A stretch of 64,000 nucleotides of DNA, taken from positions 434,001 through 498,000 of the forward strand of contig JAGIBL010000002.1 of NCBI GenBank assembly GCA_017744365.1. The letters are read 5' to 3'. This DNA comes from Nocardioidaceae bacterium. Its GTDB lineage: Bacteria; Actinomycetota; Actinomycetes; Propionibacteriales; Nocardioidaceae. Every line of letters starts with the position of its first letter. Positions within the stretch are counted from its first letter, which is position 1. The position numbers were made by a program, and so were the translations under genes. The notes beneath the pieces are model-generated. The model was given only the letters and a program-made list of their open reading frames with translations, was not told the origin of the DNA and made no database searches. Below, in pieces: positions 9,076 through 17,820 of the stretch.

Positions 9076-9432
9076 ATGACCGAGTACGCGATCCTTCTGC
9101 CCGGCGACGAGAGCGTGTGGGCGCAGGCCAGCGCCGAGGAGCGGGCCGAGATGTACGGGCGGCACATGAAGTTCGCCGAGCTGCTCGCCCAGCGTGGCCA
9201 CAAGATCACCGCGGGCAACGAGCTCACCGCGAGCACCGGGGCCCGGGTGGTGCGCGGCGGCCTGGACCAGGTCACCGTGACCGAGGGCCCGTACGCCGAG
9301 ACCGCCGAGCAGCTGACCGGCTTCTACGTGGTCGACACCGACGACCTCGAGGACCTGTGCAAGGTCGTCGGCATCCTCGCCGAGGGCAGTAACGGGGTCG
9401 AGGTCCGGGAGTGCGTGGACCACTCCGGGTGA
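9076..9432 (+). CDS. YCII/DGPF-family protein paired with ECF sigma factor
   Basis: 118 aa, starting MTEYAILLPGDESVW. The DGPF-type motif appears as VTEGPYAETAEQLTGFYVVD, near the middle-to-end as in this family, with a ferredoxin-like fold expected. The ribosome binding site GAGAGGAC is correctly spaced. These proteins are regularly encoded next to ECF42 sigma factors, as here with 22 bases between genes, and are thought to be targets or partners of that sigma factor. No enzymatic activity is established. Confidence 0.85.
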   Translation: MTEYAILLPGDESVWAQASAEERAEMYGRHMKFAELLAQRGHKITAGNELTASTGARVVRGGLDQVTVTEGPYAETAEQLTGFYVVDTDDLEDLCKVVGILAEGSNGVEVRECVDHSG

Positions 9433-9454
9433 CCAGCCGACGGGTGACCACCCG

Positions 9455-10660
9455 ATGACGGGACCGGCGATCGAGCGGGTCTGGCGCGACGAGTGGGGGC
9501 GGCTGCTCGCCCTCCTCGTCGCCCAGTACCGCCGTCTCGACCTGGCCGAGGACGGTCTCGCCGAGGCGTTCGAGGCGGCCGCCCGCACCTGGGAGGCCGA
9601 CGGCCTGCCCGCGAACCCGCCGGCCTGGCTGCTGACCGCGGCGCGCAGGAGGATCCTCGACCGGCTCCGCTCCGACGCCGTGCTTGCCCGCCGGATGCCG
9701 CTGCTCGCGGTCGAGGCCGAGCTGACCGAGGAGGCGCAGCGGGTGATGGCCGACGCCGGCGAGACCGTGCGCGACGAGCGGCTGCGCCTGGTGCTGCTCT
9801 GCGCGCACCCGACCCTGGCCCCCGAGTCGGCCGCCGCGCTGACGCTGCGACTGGTGCTCGGTGTCTCCACCGCGGACATCGCCCGGCTGTTCCTGGTCAG
9901 CACGCCGACGATGGCCGCCCGGCTGACCCGGGCCCGGCAGCGGCTCGCCGGCGAGACGTTCGCGGTCCCCGACGGCGTCCGGCTCGCCGACCGCATCGGG
10001 CTGGCCGCGAGCGTCGCCTACCTCGCCTTCACCGCCGGGTACGCCCCGGCCAGCGGCGCCGACGTGCATCGCGCCGCGCTGGCCGGCGAGGCGATCCGGC
10101 TGGTCCGGGTGCTCCGGGACGTGGCCCCGGCCAGCGCCGACCTGGACGCTTTGCTGGCCCTCATGCTGCTCCAGCACGCCCGCCGCGACGCCCGGGTCCG
10201 TGACGGCGAGGTGGTGCTGCTCGCCGACCAGGACCGGACCCGCTGGCGGGCCGAGGAGAGCGCCGAGGCGTTCGACCTGCTGGCCACGCACGTGGACGAT
10301 CCGCCGACCCGCTGGCTGCTGGAGGCGCTGATCGCCGCCGAGCACGCCGTCGCGGCCCGGCCCGAGGACACCGCGTGGCCGCGGATCGCCGGGCTCTACC
10401 GCGAGCTCGAGGAGCTGACCCTCTCCCCCGTGGTCCGGCTCAACCGCGCGGTCGCGGTGGCCGAGGCCGACGGCCCGCTGGCCGGGCTGGCGCTGCTCGA
10501 CGGCCTGGACCTGCCGGGGCACCGGCTGCCCGGCACCCGTGCCGAGCTGCTCACCCGCGCCGGCCGGTACGACGACGCCGCCACCGAGCTGGAACGGGCG
10601 ATCGCCCTGTGCGACAACGACGCCGAGCGCCGTCACCTGGTCAGCCGACGGGCTCGCTGA
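9455..10660 (+). CDS. ECF RNA polymerase sigma factor, ECF42-like with C-terminal extension
   Basis: 401 aa. The sigma-2 region (IERVWRDEWGRLLALLVAQYRRLDLAEDGLAEAFEAA) and sigma-4 region (LRLVLGVSTADIARLFLVSTPTMAARLTRARQRL) occupy the first half. The second half is a helical TPR-like extension (LNRAVAVAEADGPLAGLALLDGL), which in ECF42 members is needed for activity in place of an anti-sigma factor. No anti-sigma gene is adjacent. It shares an operon with the YCII gene and its 3' end overlaps the convergent Pr6Pr gene by 20 bases. Confidence 0.9.
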   Translation: MTGPAIERVWRDEWGRLLALLVAQYRRLDLAEDGLAEAFEAAARTWEADGLPANPPAWLLTAARRRILDRLRSDAVLARRMPLLAVEAELTEEAQRVMADAGETVRDERLRLVLLCAHPTLAPESAAALTLRLVLGVSTADIARLFLVSTPTMAARLTRARQRLAGETFAVPDGVRLADRIGLAASVAYLAFTAGYAPASGADVHRAALAGEAIRLVRVLRDVAPASADLDALLALMLLQHARRDARVRDGEVVLLADQDRTRWRAEESAEAFDLLATHVDDPPTRWLLEALIAAEHAVAARPEDTAWPRIAGLYRELEELTLSPVVRLNRAVAVAEADGPLAGLALLDGLDLPGHRLPGTRAELLTRAGRYDDAATELERAIALCDNDAERRHLVSRRAR

Positions 10661-11300
10661 CCTCCTCGACCCGGCCGGGCAGGCGCGGGTCCAGCCGCAG
10701 CGCGCCGTACGCGACAAGGAGCGTGAGCGCCGCGACGCCGGCGCAGTTGAGCAGCACCACGCCGTAGCCGTGCTCGTTGACGTCGATGAACGGGTACGGG
10801 TACCACTCGACGATCTCGCCGCGCACCAGCGTGTAGGCCAGCCAGGCCAGCGGCACCACGAGGAACGGCGCCAGGTCGCGCCACGCCACCCGGCCGCGCG
10901 GGCCGAACAGCAGCCAGCCGGCCACGCCGAGCACGGGCACCACCATGTGCAGCAGCTTGTCGGCGAGGTAGTCCGCGCCGTGCAGGTCGAGCAGCGGCCG
11001 CAGGAACAGGAAGTGCACGACGCCGATCACCAGGATCAGCACCACCGCGTCCAGCCGCAGTGCCCGCCACAGCCGGGAGTCACGGTCGCGGCCGAGGGCG
11101 AGCGTGAGCGCCGACCAGGCCACCAGGACGTTGCCCCAGATGGTCAGGTAGGAGGCGAAGCGGACCAGCCGGGTGCCGAGGTCGGGCCGGTTGTGCTCGT
11201 CGAGCACCCGGTGTCCCTGGATCACGAGCACCAGCTGCAGCACCACCGCGAAGGTGGCGACCGCGAACGTCAGCAGGTGGAACAGGCGCGCCCGGCTCAT
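10641..11300 (-). CDS. Pr6Pr-type six-helix membrane protein
   Basis: 219 aa with about six transmembrane segments. The Pr6Pr/FAR-17a-like pattern is visible: [41 protein letters not shown], then [23 protein letters not shown] with the conserved YPYPF loop. It is an inner-membrane protein of unknown activity. The 3' end overlaps the sigma-factor gene on the other strand. Confidence 0.85.
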   Translation of the reverse strand: MSRARLFHLLTFAVATFAVVLQLVLVIQGHRVLDEHNRPDLGTRLVRFASYLTIWGNVLVAWSALTLALGRDRDSRLWRALRLDAVVLILVIGVVHFLFLRPLLDLHGADYLADKLLHMVVPVLGVAGWLLFGPRGRVAWRDLAPFLVVPLAWLAYTLVRGEIVEWYPYPFIDVNEHGYGVVLLNCAGVAALTLLVAYGALRLDPRLPGRVEEVSEPVG

Positions 11301-11319
11301 GGCCGGACAGTAGCGGTGC

Positions 11320-11598
11320 TCAGCAGCCGCCCGCGACCGCCGGGATGATCGAGAGCTGGACGCCGGCCGGGGTGGCGGTGCCGAGCCCGTCGAGGAACCG
11401 CACGTCGTCGTTGCCGACGTACACGTTCACGAACCGCCGAATCTCCCCGGAGTCGTCGAGCACCCGCGCCTTGATCCCGGGGTGGTTGGCCTCCAGGTCG
11501 TCCAGCACCGCGGCCAGGTCGGCGCCCTCGGCGGTCACCTCGGACGCGCCACCGGTATAGCTGCGCAGGATGGTCGGGATCCGGACGGACACGCTCAT
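11320..11598 (-). CDS. MoaD/ThiS-family sulfur carrier protein, CysO-like
   Basis: 92 aa. It follows the mycobacterial CysO pattern closely: SVRIPTILRSYTGG, a middle DLEANHPGIKARVLDD, RRFVNVYVGNDDVRFLDGL, and the end IIPAVAGGC. Such ubiquitin-fold carriers are adenylated and thiocarboxylated at the terminal GlyGly and donate sulfide. Here one extra Cys follows the GlyGly, so a protease would have to trim it before activation. It lies 18 bases downstream of thrC in the same operon, under the same SAM riboswitch. Confidence 0.85.
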   Translation of the reverse strand: MSVSVRIPTILRSYTGGASEVTAEGADLAAVLDDLEANHPGIKARVLDDSGEIRRFVNVYVGNDDVRFLDGLGTATPAGVQLSIIPAVAGGC

Positions 11599-11616
11599 GG
11601 GGCTTCTCTCTCCAGT

Positions 11617-12888
11617 TCAGACGATGGCGGCGGCCGTGAAGGCCTCGTACGTCGGTGCGATGGTGGCGGCCGCGGAGACCTGGCCGCTGATCGCGTCGAG
11701 GGTCTTCAGGCCGTGGCCGGTGTTGATCGCGACGGTCTCCAGCGACGGGTCCAGGAGGCCCGTCTCGACGAGCTTCTTCAGCACCGCGACGGTGGTGCCG
11801 CCGGCGGTCTCGGTGAAGACGCCCTCGGTCCGGGCCAGCAGCACGATACCCGCGCGGATCTCCTCGTCGGTGACCTCCTCGACGGCGCCGCCGGTACGGC
11901 GGGCGATGTCGAGGACGTAGATGCCGTCGGCCGGGTTGCCGATGGCCAGCGACTTGGCGATGGTGTCCGGCTTGACCGGGCGGATCGCGTCGGTGCCGGC
12001 CTTGAAGGCGGTCGCGACCGGGCCGCAGCCCTCGGCCTGTGCGCCGAAGATCTTGTACGGCTTGTCCTCGACCAGGCCCAGCTTGATGAGCTCCTGGAAG
12101 GCCTTGTCGACCTTGGTGAGCTGGGAGCCGGAGGCCACCGGGATGACGATCTGGTCGGGCAGCCGCCAGCCGAGCTGCTCGGCGATCTCGTAGCCCAGGG
12201 TCTTGGAGCCCTCGGCGTAGAACGGGCGGACGTTGACGTTCACGAACGCCCAGCCGTCCTCCTCGCCGGCGATCTCCGAGGCCAGCTTGTTCACGTCGTC
12301 GTAGTTGCCGTCGACGGCGACCAGGGAGTCGGTGAAGATCGCGGAGTTGACCTGCTTGGGGGTCTCCAGGTTGCTCGGGATGAAGACCACGGTCTTGATC
12401 CCGGCGCGCGCACCGGCGGCCGCGACCGCGTTGGCCAGGTTGCCGGTCGAGGGGCAGGCGAACACCTTGGAGCCGAGCTCGCGGGCGGCGCTGAGCGCAC
12501 ACGCGACGACCCGGTCCTTGAAGGAGTTGGTCGGGTTGGTGGAGTCGTCCTTGACCCAGAGCTTGTCGATGCCGAGCTCGCGAGCCAGGTTGTCCGCGGC
12601 CAGCAGCCGGGTGAAGCCGGGCTCGGTGTTCGGGGACTGCTCGATGTCGTCGGGCACCGGCAGCAGGGCCTTGTAGCGCCAGATGTTGCGGGGGCCGGCC
12701 TCGATCTGCTCGCGCGTGACCTCGGGGAAGTCGTAGGCGATCTCGAGCGGACCGAAGCACTCCAGACACGCGTAGTGCGGGCCGAGCTCCTGGGTCGCGC
12801 CGCACTCGCGGCAGACCAGCCCGGTGGCGTTCCCGAAGGCGCCGTCGCGGAGAACAGTGCCGGTCGACGTCGTGGTGACGGTGCTCAA
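11617..12888 (-). CDS. thrC: Threonine synthase
   Basis: 423 aa. An N-terminal Cys-rich segment (CRECGATQELGPHYACLECFGPLE) precedes a fold-type II PLP enzyme with the PLP lysine in NPTNSFKDRVV and the phosphate loop PVASGSQL. It converts O-phosphohomoserine to threonine in the cytoplasm. I chose the TTG at 12888 because AAGGAGG lies five bases upstream and a SAM riboswitch occupies the region just beyond; a more upstream start would run into the aptamer. The gene leads an operon with the CysO-like carrier. Confidence 0.93.
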   Translation of the reverse strand: MSTVTTTSTGTVLRDGAFGNATGLVCRECGATQELGPHYACLECFGPLEIAYDFPEVTREQIEAGPRNIWRYKALLPVPDDIEQSPNTEPGFTRLLAADNLARELGIDKLWVKDDSTNPTNSFKDRVVACALSAARELGSKVFACPSTGNLANAVAAAGARAGIKTVVFIPSNLETPKQVNSAIFTDSLVAVDGNYDDVNKLASEIAGEEDGWAFVNVNVRPFYAEGSKTLGYEIAEQLGWRLPDQIVIPVASGSQLTKVDKAFQELIKLGLVEDKPYKIFGAQAEGCGPVATAFKAGTDAIRPVKPDTIAKSLAIGNPADGIYVLDIARRTGGAVEEVTDEEIRAGIVLLARTEGVFTETAGGTTVAVLKKLVETGLLDPSLETVAINTGHGLKTLDAISGQVSAAATIAPTYEAFTAAAIV

Positions 12889-12900
12889 GGAGGCCTCCTT
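12887..12900. promoter_or_regulatory. Palindromic ribosome binding site of thrC
   Basis: AAGGAGGCCTCCTT is a perfect 14-bp palindrome that holds both the Shine-Dalgarno sequence and the first two bases of the TTG start (minus strand). It directly abuts the 3' strand of the riboswitch P1 stem, so ligand-dependent refolding could open or hide it. Confidence 0.7.
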
Positions 12901-13031
12901 CTCATCTTCCCCGGGCCGACTCTCGGCTCGGGACGGATTTGGCACCACTTCCACCGGATCCGACGGGTCGGAGGCTCGGTGGCGGTTGCCGGGACTTCAA
13001 CGGGCCGTATCCCTCAGTCCCTCTCGATGAG
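12901..13031 (-). ncRNA. SAM-I (S-box) riboswitch controlling thrC
   Basis: The minus strand reads as a canonical S-box: P1 CTCATC (13026-13031) pairing with GATGAG (12901-12906), then a GAGAGGGACTGAGGGA core, GGCCC-GTTGAAGTCCCGGCAACC, a P3 hairpin with GCCACCG/CGGTGG, and GTGCCAAATCC. The aptamer binds S-adenosylmethionine. The ribosome binding site follows P1 immediately, so control is probably at translation initiation, with no T-run for transcription termination. Confidence 0.93.
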
Positions 13032-13099
13032 CTGGGCACCAGCGTAGAGAGCCGTCTCAGAATGTGCACATCGATTCCGACATGCGAGACCGCTGCATC

Positions 13100-13930
13100 T
13101 CACGAATCGAGCGTCGCGGCGAGGTCGTCCAGGAAGTCCATCACACCGTCCGGCCCGGGCACGACCAGGTCGCTGAGCGACCGCAGGGCGGACTGCTCGT
13201 CGGACCCCGAGCAGACCAGCAGGCCCGGGAAGCCCTCCTCGCGCAGGGCGAGCACGGCCTCGAACGCGGGCACGTCGCCGAGGTCGTCACCGACGAAGAC
13301 GATGCCGCGGGCGTCGTACGAGGTGACCAGGGAGCGCAGCGCCTTGCCCTTGTCCATCCCGGGCGCGCGCACCTCGATGACCATCCGGCCCGGCTCGACG
13401 GACAGGCCCCGGTCGGCGGCGGCCTTGCTCAGCACGGGCAGCAGGCGGTCGTAGGTGGCCGCGGGCTCCGCCGTACGACGGGTGTGCACCGCGACCGCGA
13501 GCCCCTTCTCCTCGGTCCACACGTCGCTCGCGCCGGCCTCGCGCAGCAGCCGCGGCAGGTCGCCGAGGAAGGAGGCCAGCCCGGGCGGCGGCTTCGGGGA
13601 GACCACCCGGCGCTGGGCCGAGGTCCAGCGCTCGTTGCCGTACTGGCCGAGCACGACCAGCTCGCGACCGTCCTCGCCGATCGCGTCGCCCACCTCGTCG
13701 AGCCCGCCGAGCGCGAGCACCTGGCGGGCCGGGCGGCCGGTGACCACGGCGATGGTGCGCACCCGCGCGGCCAGCCGGACCAGCACCTCGTGCGCCCGGG
13801 GGTGGATCAGCGCGACCTCGGGATCGTCGACGATCGGGGCGAGGGTGCCGTCGAAGTCCAGGGCGACCAGCAGGCCGTCCGCGACGTCCACGACGGCGTT
13901 GTAGGCAGCGGCAGCGGAGTCGAGCGCCAT
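13100..13930 (-). CDS. otsB: Trehalose-6-phosphate phosphatase
   Basis: 276 aa HAD-superfamily enzyme: motif I LLVALDFDGTLAPI (nucleophile DFDGT), motif II VVTGRP, and motif IV IVFVGDDLGDVPAF. The spacing and length fit OtsB, which dephosphorylates trehalose 6-phosphate to trehalose. ATG at 13930 follows GTGGAG. The OtsA gene lies about 1 kb away on the opposite strand with two small genes in between, so the trehalose pathway is local but not one operon. Confidence 0.9.
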   Translation of the reverse strand: MALDSAAAAYNAVVDVADGLLVALDFDGTLAPIVDDPEVALIHPRAHEVLVRLAARVRTIAVVTGRPARQVLALGGLDEVGDAIGEDGRELVVLGQYGNERWTSAQRRVVSPKPPPGLASFLGDLPRLLREAGASDVWTEEKGLAVAVHTRRTAEPAATYDRLLPVLSKAAADRGLSVEPGRMVIEVRAPGMDKGKALRSLVTSYDARGIVFVGDDLGDVPAFEAVLALREEGFPGLLVCSGSDEQSALRSLSDLVVPGPDGVMDFLDDLAATLDS

Positions 13931-13951
13931 GGCTCCACTCAACCAGACGAG

Positions 13952-14476
13952 CTAGTGGAAGGTCTGGGTGAGGATGACCGTGAGACGGTCGGCACGCATC
14001 GGGTCGATGGCCGGCTTCACCCGGGTGACGCCGAGGTCCTTCGCCAGCAGGTCGGCGGCGGCCTTGAGCTTCGGGCCGTAGTAGACGGTGCTGGTGTCGA
14101 TGGTGCCGTACCAGTTGTCCGAGCCGACGACGTTCCAGCCGGCGCCCTGGGCGCGGGTGGCGATGCGGCCGGCGAGGCCCTTGATGTTGGAGTTGTTGAA
14201 GACGACGACGAACACCTTGGCGCGGTCCACCACCGGCGGCGGCTTCGGCGTGCTGGTGGCGGGCGGCACGGGGTCGGCCTTCTTGGTCGGCTTGGCCGCC
14301 GGCTTCTGGCTGGTCTTCGACGAGGACGCGGCCGGGGAGGCGGTGTCGGGCTTGTCGTCGCCCTGGGTGGCCACGAACGCCAGGCCCGCGATCGCCACCG
14401 CGGAGATGCTGAACACCATCAGCCGGGTGGGCAGCACGAAGCCGTGCTCGTCGCGGACCCGACGGCGCCCAGTCAT
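13952..14476 (-). CDS. LytR C-terminal-domain membrane protein
   Basis: 174 aa. A basic N-terminus (MTGRRRVRDEHG) precedes a single membrane segment (LMVFSISAVAIAGLAFVATQG), a Ser/Pro/Lys-rich linker, and a LytR_C domain (VFVVVFNNSNIKGLAGRIATRAQ...GWNVVG...TIDTSTVYYGP). It is an outward-facing anchored protein. This domain accompanies cell-wall polymer ligases but has no catalysis of its own. It lies 4 bases after the DUF3263 gene and 21 bases before otsB, suggesting co-transcription. Confidence 0.85.
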   Translation of the reverse strand: MTGRRRVRDEHGFVLPTRLMVFSISAVAIAGLAFVATQGDDKPDTASPAASSSKTSQKPAAKPTKKADPVPPATSTPKPPPVVDRAKVFVVVFNNSNIKGLAGRIATRAQGAGWNVVGSDNWYGTIDTSTVYYGPKLKAAADLLAKDLGVTRVKPAIDPMRADRLTVILTQTFH

Positions 14477-14480
14477 GAGA

Positions 14481-14777
14481 TCAGAGCTCGAACCCGAGCC
14501 GGCGGGCCGAGCGCTGGCGCTGGCGGGCGGCGCGTAGGCGGCGCAGGCGGCGGACGAGCAGGGGGTCGTGGGCGAGCGCCTCGGGACGGTCGATGAGCGC
14601 GTTGAGCACCTGGTAGTACCGCGTCGAGCTCATGTCGAACTTGTCCCGGATCGCGCTCTCCTTGGCGCCGGCGTACTTCCACCACTGGCGCTCGAAGTCG
14701 AGGATCCCGCGGTCACGCTCCGACAGCGCGCCCGACTCCTCGGGCTGGCCGTCGTGGAAGGCCTCGGTGGCGACCAT
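14481..14777 (-). CDS. DUF3263 family small protein
   Basis: 98 aa. The DUF3263 core is clear: LSERDRGILDFERQWWKYAGAKESAIRDKFDMSSTRYYQVLNALIDRPEALAHDP. It is an actinobacterial helix-turn-helix-like domain, followed by a strongly basic Arg-rich tail (LRRLRAARQRQRSARR) that suggests nucleic-acid contact. It lies 4 bases ahead of the LytR_C gene. Function is unknown. Confidence 0.85.
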   Translation of the reverse strand: MVATEAFHDGQPEESGALSERDRGILDFERQWWKYAGAKESAIRDKFDMSSTRYYQVLNALIDRPEALAHDPLLVRRLRRLRAARQRQRSARRLGFEL

Positions 14778-14908
14778 CGTCGTCGACTCCTCGTCGTGCT
14801 GCTGCAGGGCGTGGCCCAGCCTAGACGACGAAACACATCGATGTCATTCGGCTCGCCAGAACGGTCCCCGGCGCGCGTCCCGGCCGCTTTCCGTCGTACG
14901 ACGTCTCC

Positions 14909-14914
14909 TAGGGT
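14909..14914 (+). promoter_or_regulatory. -10 box for leaderless otsA transcript
   Basis: TAGGGT ends 6 bases before the otsA GTG, so transcription should begin at the start codon. No Shine-Dalgarno sequence is present. A CGTCGTACGACG palindrome lies just upstream in the -35 area. Confidence 0.55.
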
Positions 14915-14920
14915 GGTCCC

Positions 14921-16381
14921 GTGAGCCCCACGGCGCGGAAGCAGAAGTCTCCCCAGCGGGCCGACCTGGTGATCGTGGCCAACCGGCTCCCGGTCGACCG
15001 CGTCGTGCACGCCGACGGCTCCACCAGCTGGCGCCGCTCCCCCGGCGGCCTGGTCAGCGCGCTCGCGCCGGTGATGCAGGAGCAGGAGGGCGCCTGGATC
15101 GGCTGGCCGGGCGACGTGACCGAGGAGATGGAGCCCTTCGAGAACGAGGGTATGCAGCTGGTCCCGGTGAGCATCTCCGCGCAGGAGTACGAGGAGTACT
15201 ACGAGGGCTTCTCGAACGCGACGCTGTGGCCGCTCTACCACGACGTGGTCGCCAAGCCGGAGTTCCACCGCGAGTGGTGGGACTCCTACATCGACGTCAA
15301 CCAGCGCTTCGCGGGCGCTGCCGCCGAGGTCGCCGCCGAGGGGGCAGTCGTCTGGATCCAGGACTACCAGCTGCAGCTGGTGCCGGCACTGCTGCGCGAG
15401 CTGCGCCCCGACCTGCGCATCGGCTTCTTCCTGCACATCCCGTTCCCGCCCGCCGAGCTGTTCAGCCAGCTGCCCTGGCGGCGACAGATCCTCGAGGGGC
15501 TGCTCGGCGCGGACCTGGTCGGCTTCCAGCTCTCCGGCGCGGCGCAGAACTTCATCCGGCTGGTCCGGCAGCGGGTCGGCCACAAGACGCACCGCGACAG
15601 CGTCTACCTGCCCGACGGCCGGATGGTGACCGCGAAGGCGTACCCGATCTCGATCGACACCACCGCCTTCGAGAAGCTGGCCGCCTCACCCGAGGTCCAG
15701 GAGCGCGCCGCGCGCATCCGCGCCGATCTGGGCAACCCGCGCAAGCTGTTCCTCGGTGTGGACCGGCTCGACTACACCAAGGGAATCTATGCGCGGCTGC
15801 GCGCGTTCAGCGAGCTCATCCACGACGGGCACTTCAGCGTCGAGGACGCCACCTTCGTGCAGATCGCCTCGCCCTCGCGCGAGCGGGTCGACCAGTACCG
15901 GATCCTGCGCAACGACATCGACCGGCTGGTCGGGCACATCAACGGCGACCTCGGCCGGATCGGCCGCCCGGCGATCTCGTACCTGAACGCCTCCTTCCCG
16001 ACCTCGGAGATGGCCGCCCTGTACGTCGCCGCGGACATCATGGTGGTCACGCCCTTCCGCGACGGGATGAACCTGGTCGCCAAGGAGTACGTCGCCTGCC
16101 GGCTCGAGGGCGACGGCGCGCTGGTGCTCTCGGAGTTCGCCGGCGCCGCCGAGGAGCTGCGCCAGGCCTATCTGGTCAACCCGTACGACATCAACGGCAT
16201 GAAGGCGCAGATGCTCGAGGCCTACCTGGCCGACGAGAAGGACCTGTCCAAGCGGATGCGGGCGATGCGCAAGACCGTCGCCGAGCACGACGTGGCCTAC
16301 TGGGCCTCGGCGTTCCTGGCCGACCTCGGCGTCGAGCGGCCGGCGCACCACAAGCAGGTCAAGCCCGCCCGACGCTCCTAG
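14921..16381 (+). CDS. otsA: Trehalose-6-phosphate synthase
   Basis: 486 aa GT20 glycosyltransferase starting at GTG. Landmarks: [11 protein letters not shown] at the N-terminus, [12 protein letters not shown] (donor loop), [30 protein letters not shown] and [15 protein letters not shown]. It joins glucose from UDP- or GDP-glucose to glucose 6-phosphate to give trehalose 6-phosphate, the substrate of OtsB nearby. The start fits a leaderless mRNA. Its stop overlaps by 3-4 bases the stop of the convergent glyoxalase gene. Confidence 0.93.
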   Translation: MSPTARKQKSPQRADLVIVANRLPVDRVVHADGSTSWRRSPGGLVSALAPVMQEQEGAWIGWPGDVTEEMEPFENEGMQLVPVSISAQEYEEYYEGFSNATLWPLYHDVVAKPEFHREWWDSYIDVNQRFAGAAAEVAAEGAVVWIQDYQLQLVPALLRELRPDLRIGFFLHIPFPPAELFSQLPWRRQILEGLLGADLVGFQLSGAAQNFIRLVRQRVGHKTHRDSVYLPDGRMVTAKAYPISIDTTAFEKLAASPEVQERAARIRADLGNPRKLFLGVDRLDYTKGIYARLRAFSELIHDGHFSVEDATFVQIASPSRERVDQYRILRNDIDRLVGHINGDLGRIGRPAISYLNASFPTSEMAALYVAADIMVVTPFRDGMNLVAKEYVACRLEGDGALVLSEFAGAAEELRQAYLVNPYDINGMKAQMLEAYLADEKDLSKRMRAMRKTVAEHDVAYWASAFLADLGVERPAHHKQVKPARRS

Positions 16382-16749
16382 GCGTCAGGCTCGGCCGGCT
16401 CGAAGAGCTCGACCACGTTGCCCGACGGGTCCTCGGCGAGGATCTGCCGCCCACCCGGGCCGGTGACGATGTCGTTGCGGAAGCCGACGCCGTGCGCGCG
16501 CAGGTCCGCGACGGTCGCGTCCAGGTCCTCGACCGTGAGCACGAACCGGTTCCAGCCACCGGCCTCGGGCACCCGCCCGTCCGGCATCGGCCTCGCCGCC
16601 GAGGAGTCCGGGCCCGCCAGCCAGAGCACGACGTCGTCGCGCCGGACCATCGCGATCGCGGGGAACTGCCGCTCGAGGGTGAACCCGAGCCGGCCGTAGA
16701 ACTCGACCGACGCTTCCACGTCGGAGACCAGGTAGCGGACGAAGGACAT
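16378..16749 (-). CDS. Glyoxalase/VOC superfamily protein
   Basis: 123 aa from ATG (GTG at 16758 is an alternative three codons upstream). It has the VOC double beta-alpha-beta-beta-beta pattern: SFVRYLVSDVEASVEFYGRLGF, FPAIAMVRRDDVVLWLAG, then NRFVLTVEDLDATVADLRAHGVGF and ILAEDPSGNVVELFEP, with the metal-site Glu near the end. Members act on diverse substrates or bind drugs, so the substrate cannot be assigned. It is divergent from the IdeR-boxed iron lipoprotein gene. Confidence 0.8.
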   Translation of the reverse strand: MSFVRYLVSDVEASVEFYGRLGFTLERQFPAIAMVRRDDVVLWLAGPDSSAARPMPDGRVPEAGGWNRFVLTVEDLDATVADLRAHGVGFRNDIVTGPGGRQILAEDPSGNVVELFEPAEPDA

Positions 16750-16787
16750 GTCCTTCACACTCTCCCCGCGTCACCGGAAACGCAATG

Positions 16788-16806
16788 TTAGGTTAGCCTA
16801 ACCTTA
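16788..16806. promoter_or_regulatory. IdeR/DtxR iron box
   Basis: TTAGGTTAGCCTAACCTTA matches the 19-bp DtxR/IdeR consensus (TTAGGTTAGSCTAACCTAA) at 18 positions. Its last base is the A of the downstream ATG, so the operator covers the core promoter and start site. It predicts iron-dependent repression of the siderophore-binding lipoprotein. Confidence 0.93.
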
Positions 16807-17780
16807 TGAAGATCGTATGCACCCTGACCACCGCCGCCCTGCTGGCGAGCCTGACCGGGCTGGCCGCCTGCGGCGCCGACGCCGACCGCACGGCGAGCGC
16901 CGGGAAGACGTGGGCGTTCACCGACGGCCGCGGCACCCGGATCAGCCTCGACCACGCGCCGTCCCGGATCGTGGCGCAGTCGTCCATCGCGGCCGCCCTG
17001 AAGGACGACGGCGTCGACGTCGTCGGGGTGTTCGGGCCACTGAAGGGCAAGGACGGCCAGGTCGACCCGCAGGCCGCCGGCCTCGACCCGAGCGCGGTCA
17101 CCGACGTCACCGGCACCGGCGAGTACGGCGACCTGGAGATGGAGGAGCTGGTCGGCCTGCGCCCCGACCTGCTGGTCACCAACATGTTCGTGCCGCCCGA
17201 GCTCTGGTACGTGAACAAGGCCACCGAGACCAAGGTCGACGGCCTGACCAAGACCCTCGCGATCGACTTCCAGGGCAAGTCCCTGGTCGAGACGATCGAG
17301 GCCGTCGGCACGGTCGCGAAGGCGCTGGGCGGCAACGACGGCGCGGCGGACAAGGCGGCGTTCGACGACGCGAGCGCGCGGCTGCGCGACGTCGGCCGCC
17401 GGCTCGGGGACCGCAAGGTCCTGGTCGTCTCGGCCACCACCGACCTGCTCTACGTGGCCGACCCGAGCCAGTTCCCCGACCTGGCCTACTTCCGCTCGCT
17501 CGGGCTGCCGGTGGTGGCCGCGACCGCGAAGGCCGGCTCGTACTGGGACGAGGTGTCCTGGGAGAAGGCGGACAAGTACGGCGGCGACGTCGTCCTCTGG
17601 GACAGCCGCGACGGTCAGGGCACGCTGGACCTGCTGCGGAGGCAGCCGGTCTTCGGGCAGGTGGCCGGCGCGAGGGCGGGACGCTACGTCGCCTGGCAGG
17701 CCGTCGCGCCTCCGTCGTACCGGGCCTATGCCGCGGTGATGAACGCGCTGGCCGACAAACTCGAGGCATCCGTGCGCTAG
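16806..17780 (+). CDS. Iron-siderophore ABC transporter substrate-binding lipoprotein
   Basis: 324 aa. A lipoprotein signal ends in LTGLAAC (lipobox, Cys about 22). The mature part has two FepB/FhuD-like lobes: SRIVAQSSIAAALKDDGVDVVGVFG, VGLRPDLLVTNMF, a long helix, then KVLVVSATTDLLYVADP and GGDVVLWD. It would capture a ferric siderophore outside the membrane for an ABC importer. No permease or ATPase gene is adjacent, so it works with subunits elsewhere. The start sits at the edge of the iron box, implying a leaderless mRNA. Confidence 0.9.
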   Translation: MKIVCTLTTAALLASLTGLAACGADADRTASAGKTWAFTDGRGTRISLDHAPSRIVAQSSIAAALKDDGVDVVGVFGPLKGKDGQVDPQAAGLDPSAVTDVTGTGEYGDLEMEELVGLRPDLLVTNMFVPPELWYVNKATETKVDGLTKTLAIDFQGKSLVETIEAVGTVAKALGGNDGAADKAAFDDASARLRDVGRRLGDRKVLVVSATTDLLYVADPSQFPDLAYFRSLGLPVVAATAKAGSYWDEVSWEKADKYGGDVVLWDSRDGQGTLDLLRRQPVFGQVAGARAGRYVAWQAVAPPSYRAYAAVMNALADKLEASVR

Positions 17781-17820
17781 AACCTGTTCCGCGACGAGGT
17801 CGGGCCTCTATCGTGCGGCA

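Noticed and set aside
12889..12954. Upstream ATG for thrC at 12954
   Set aside because: It would place the coding start inside the SAM riboswitch, whereas TTG 12888 has an ideal ribosome binding site.
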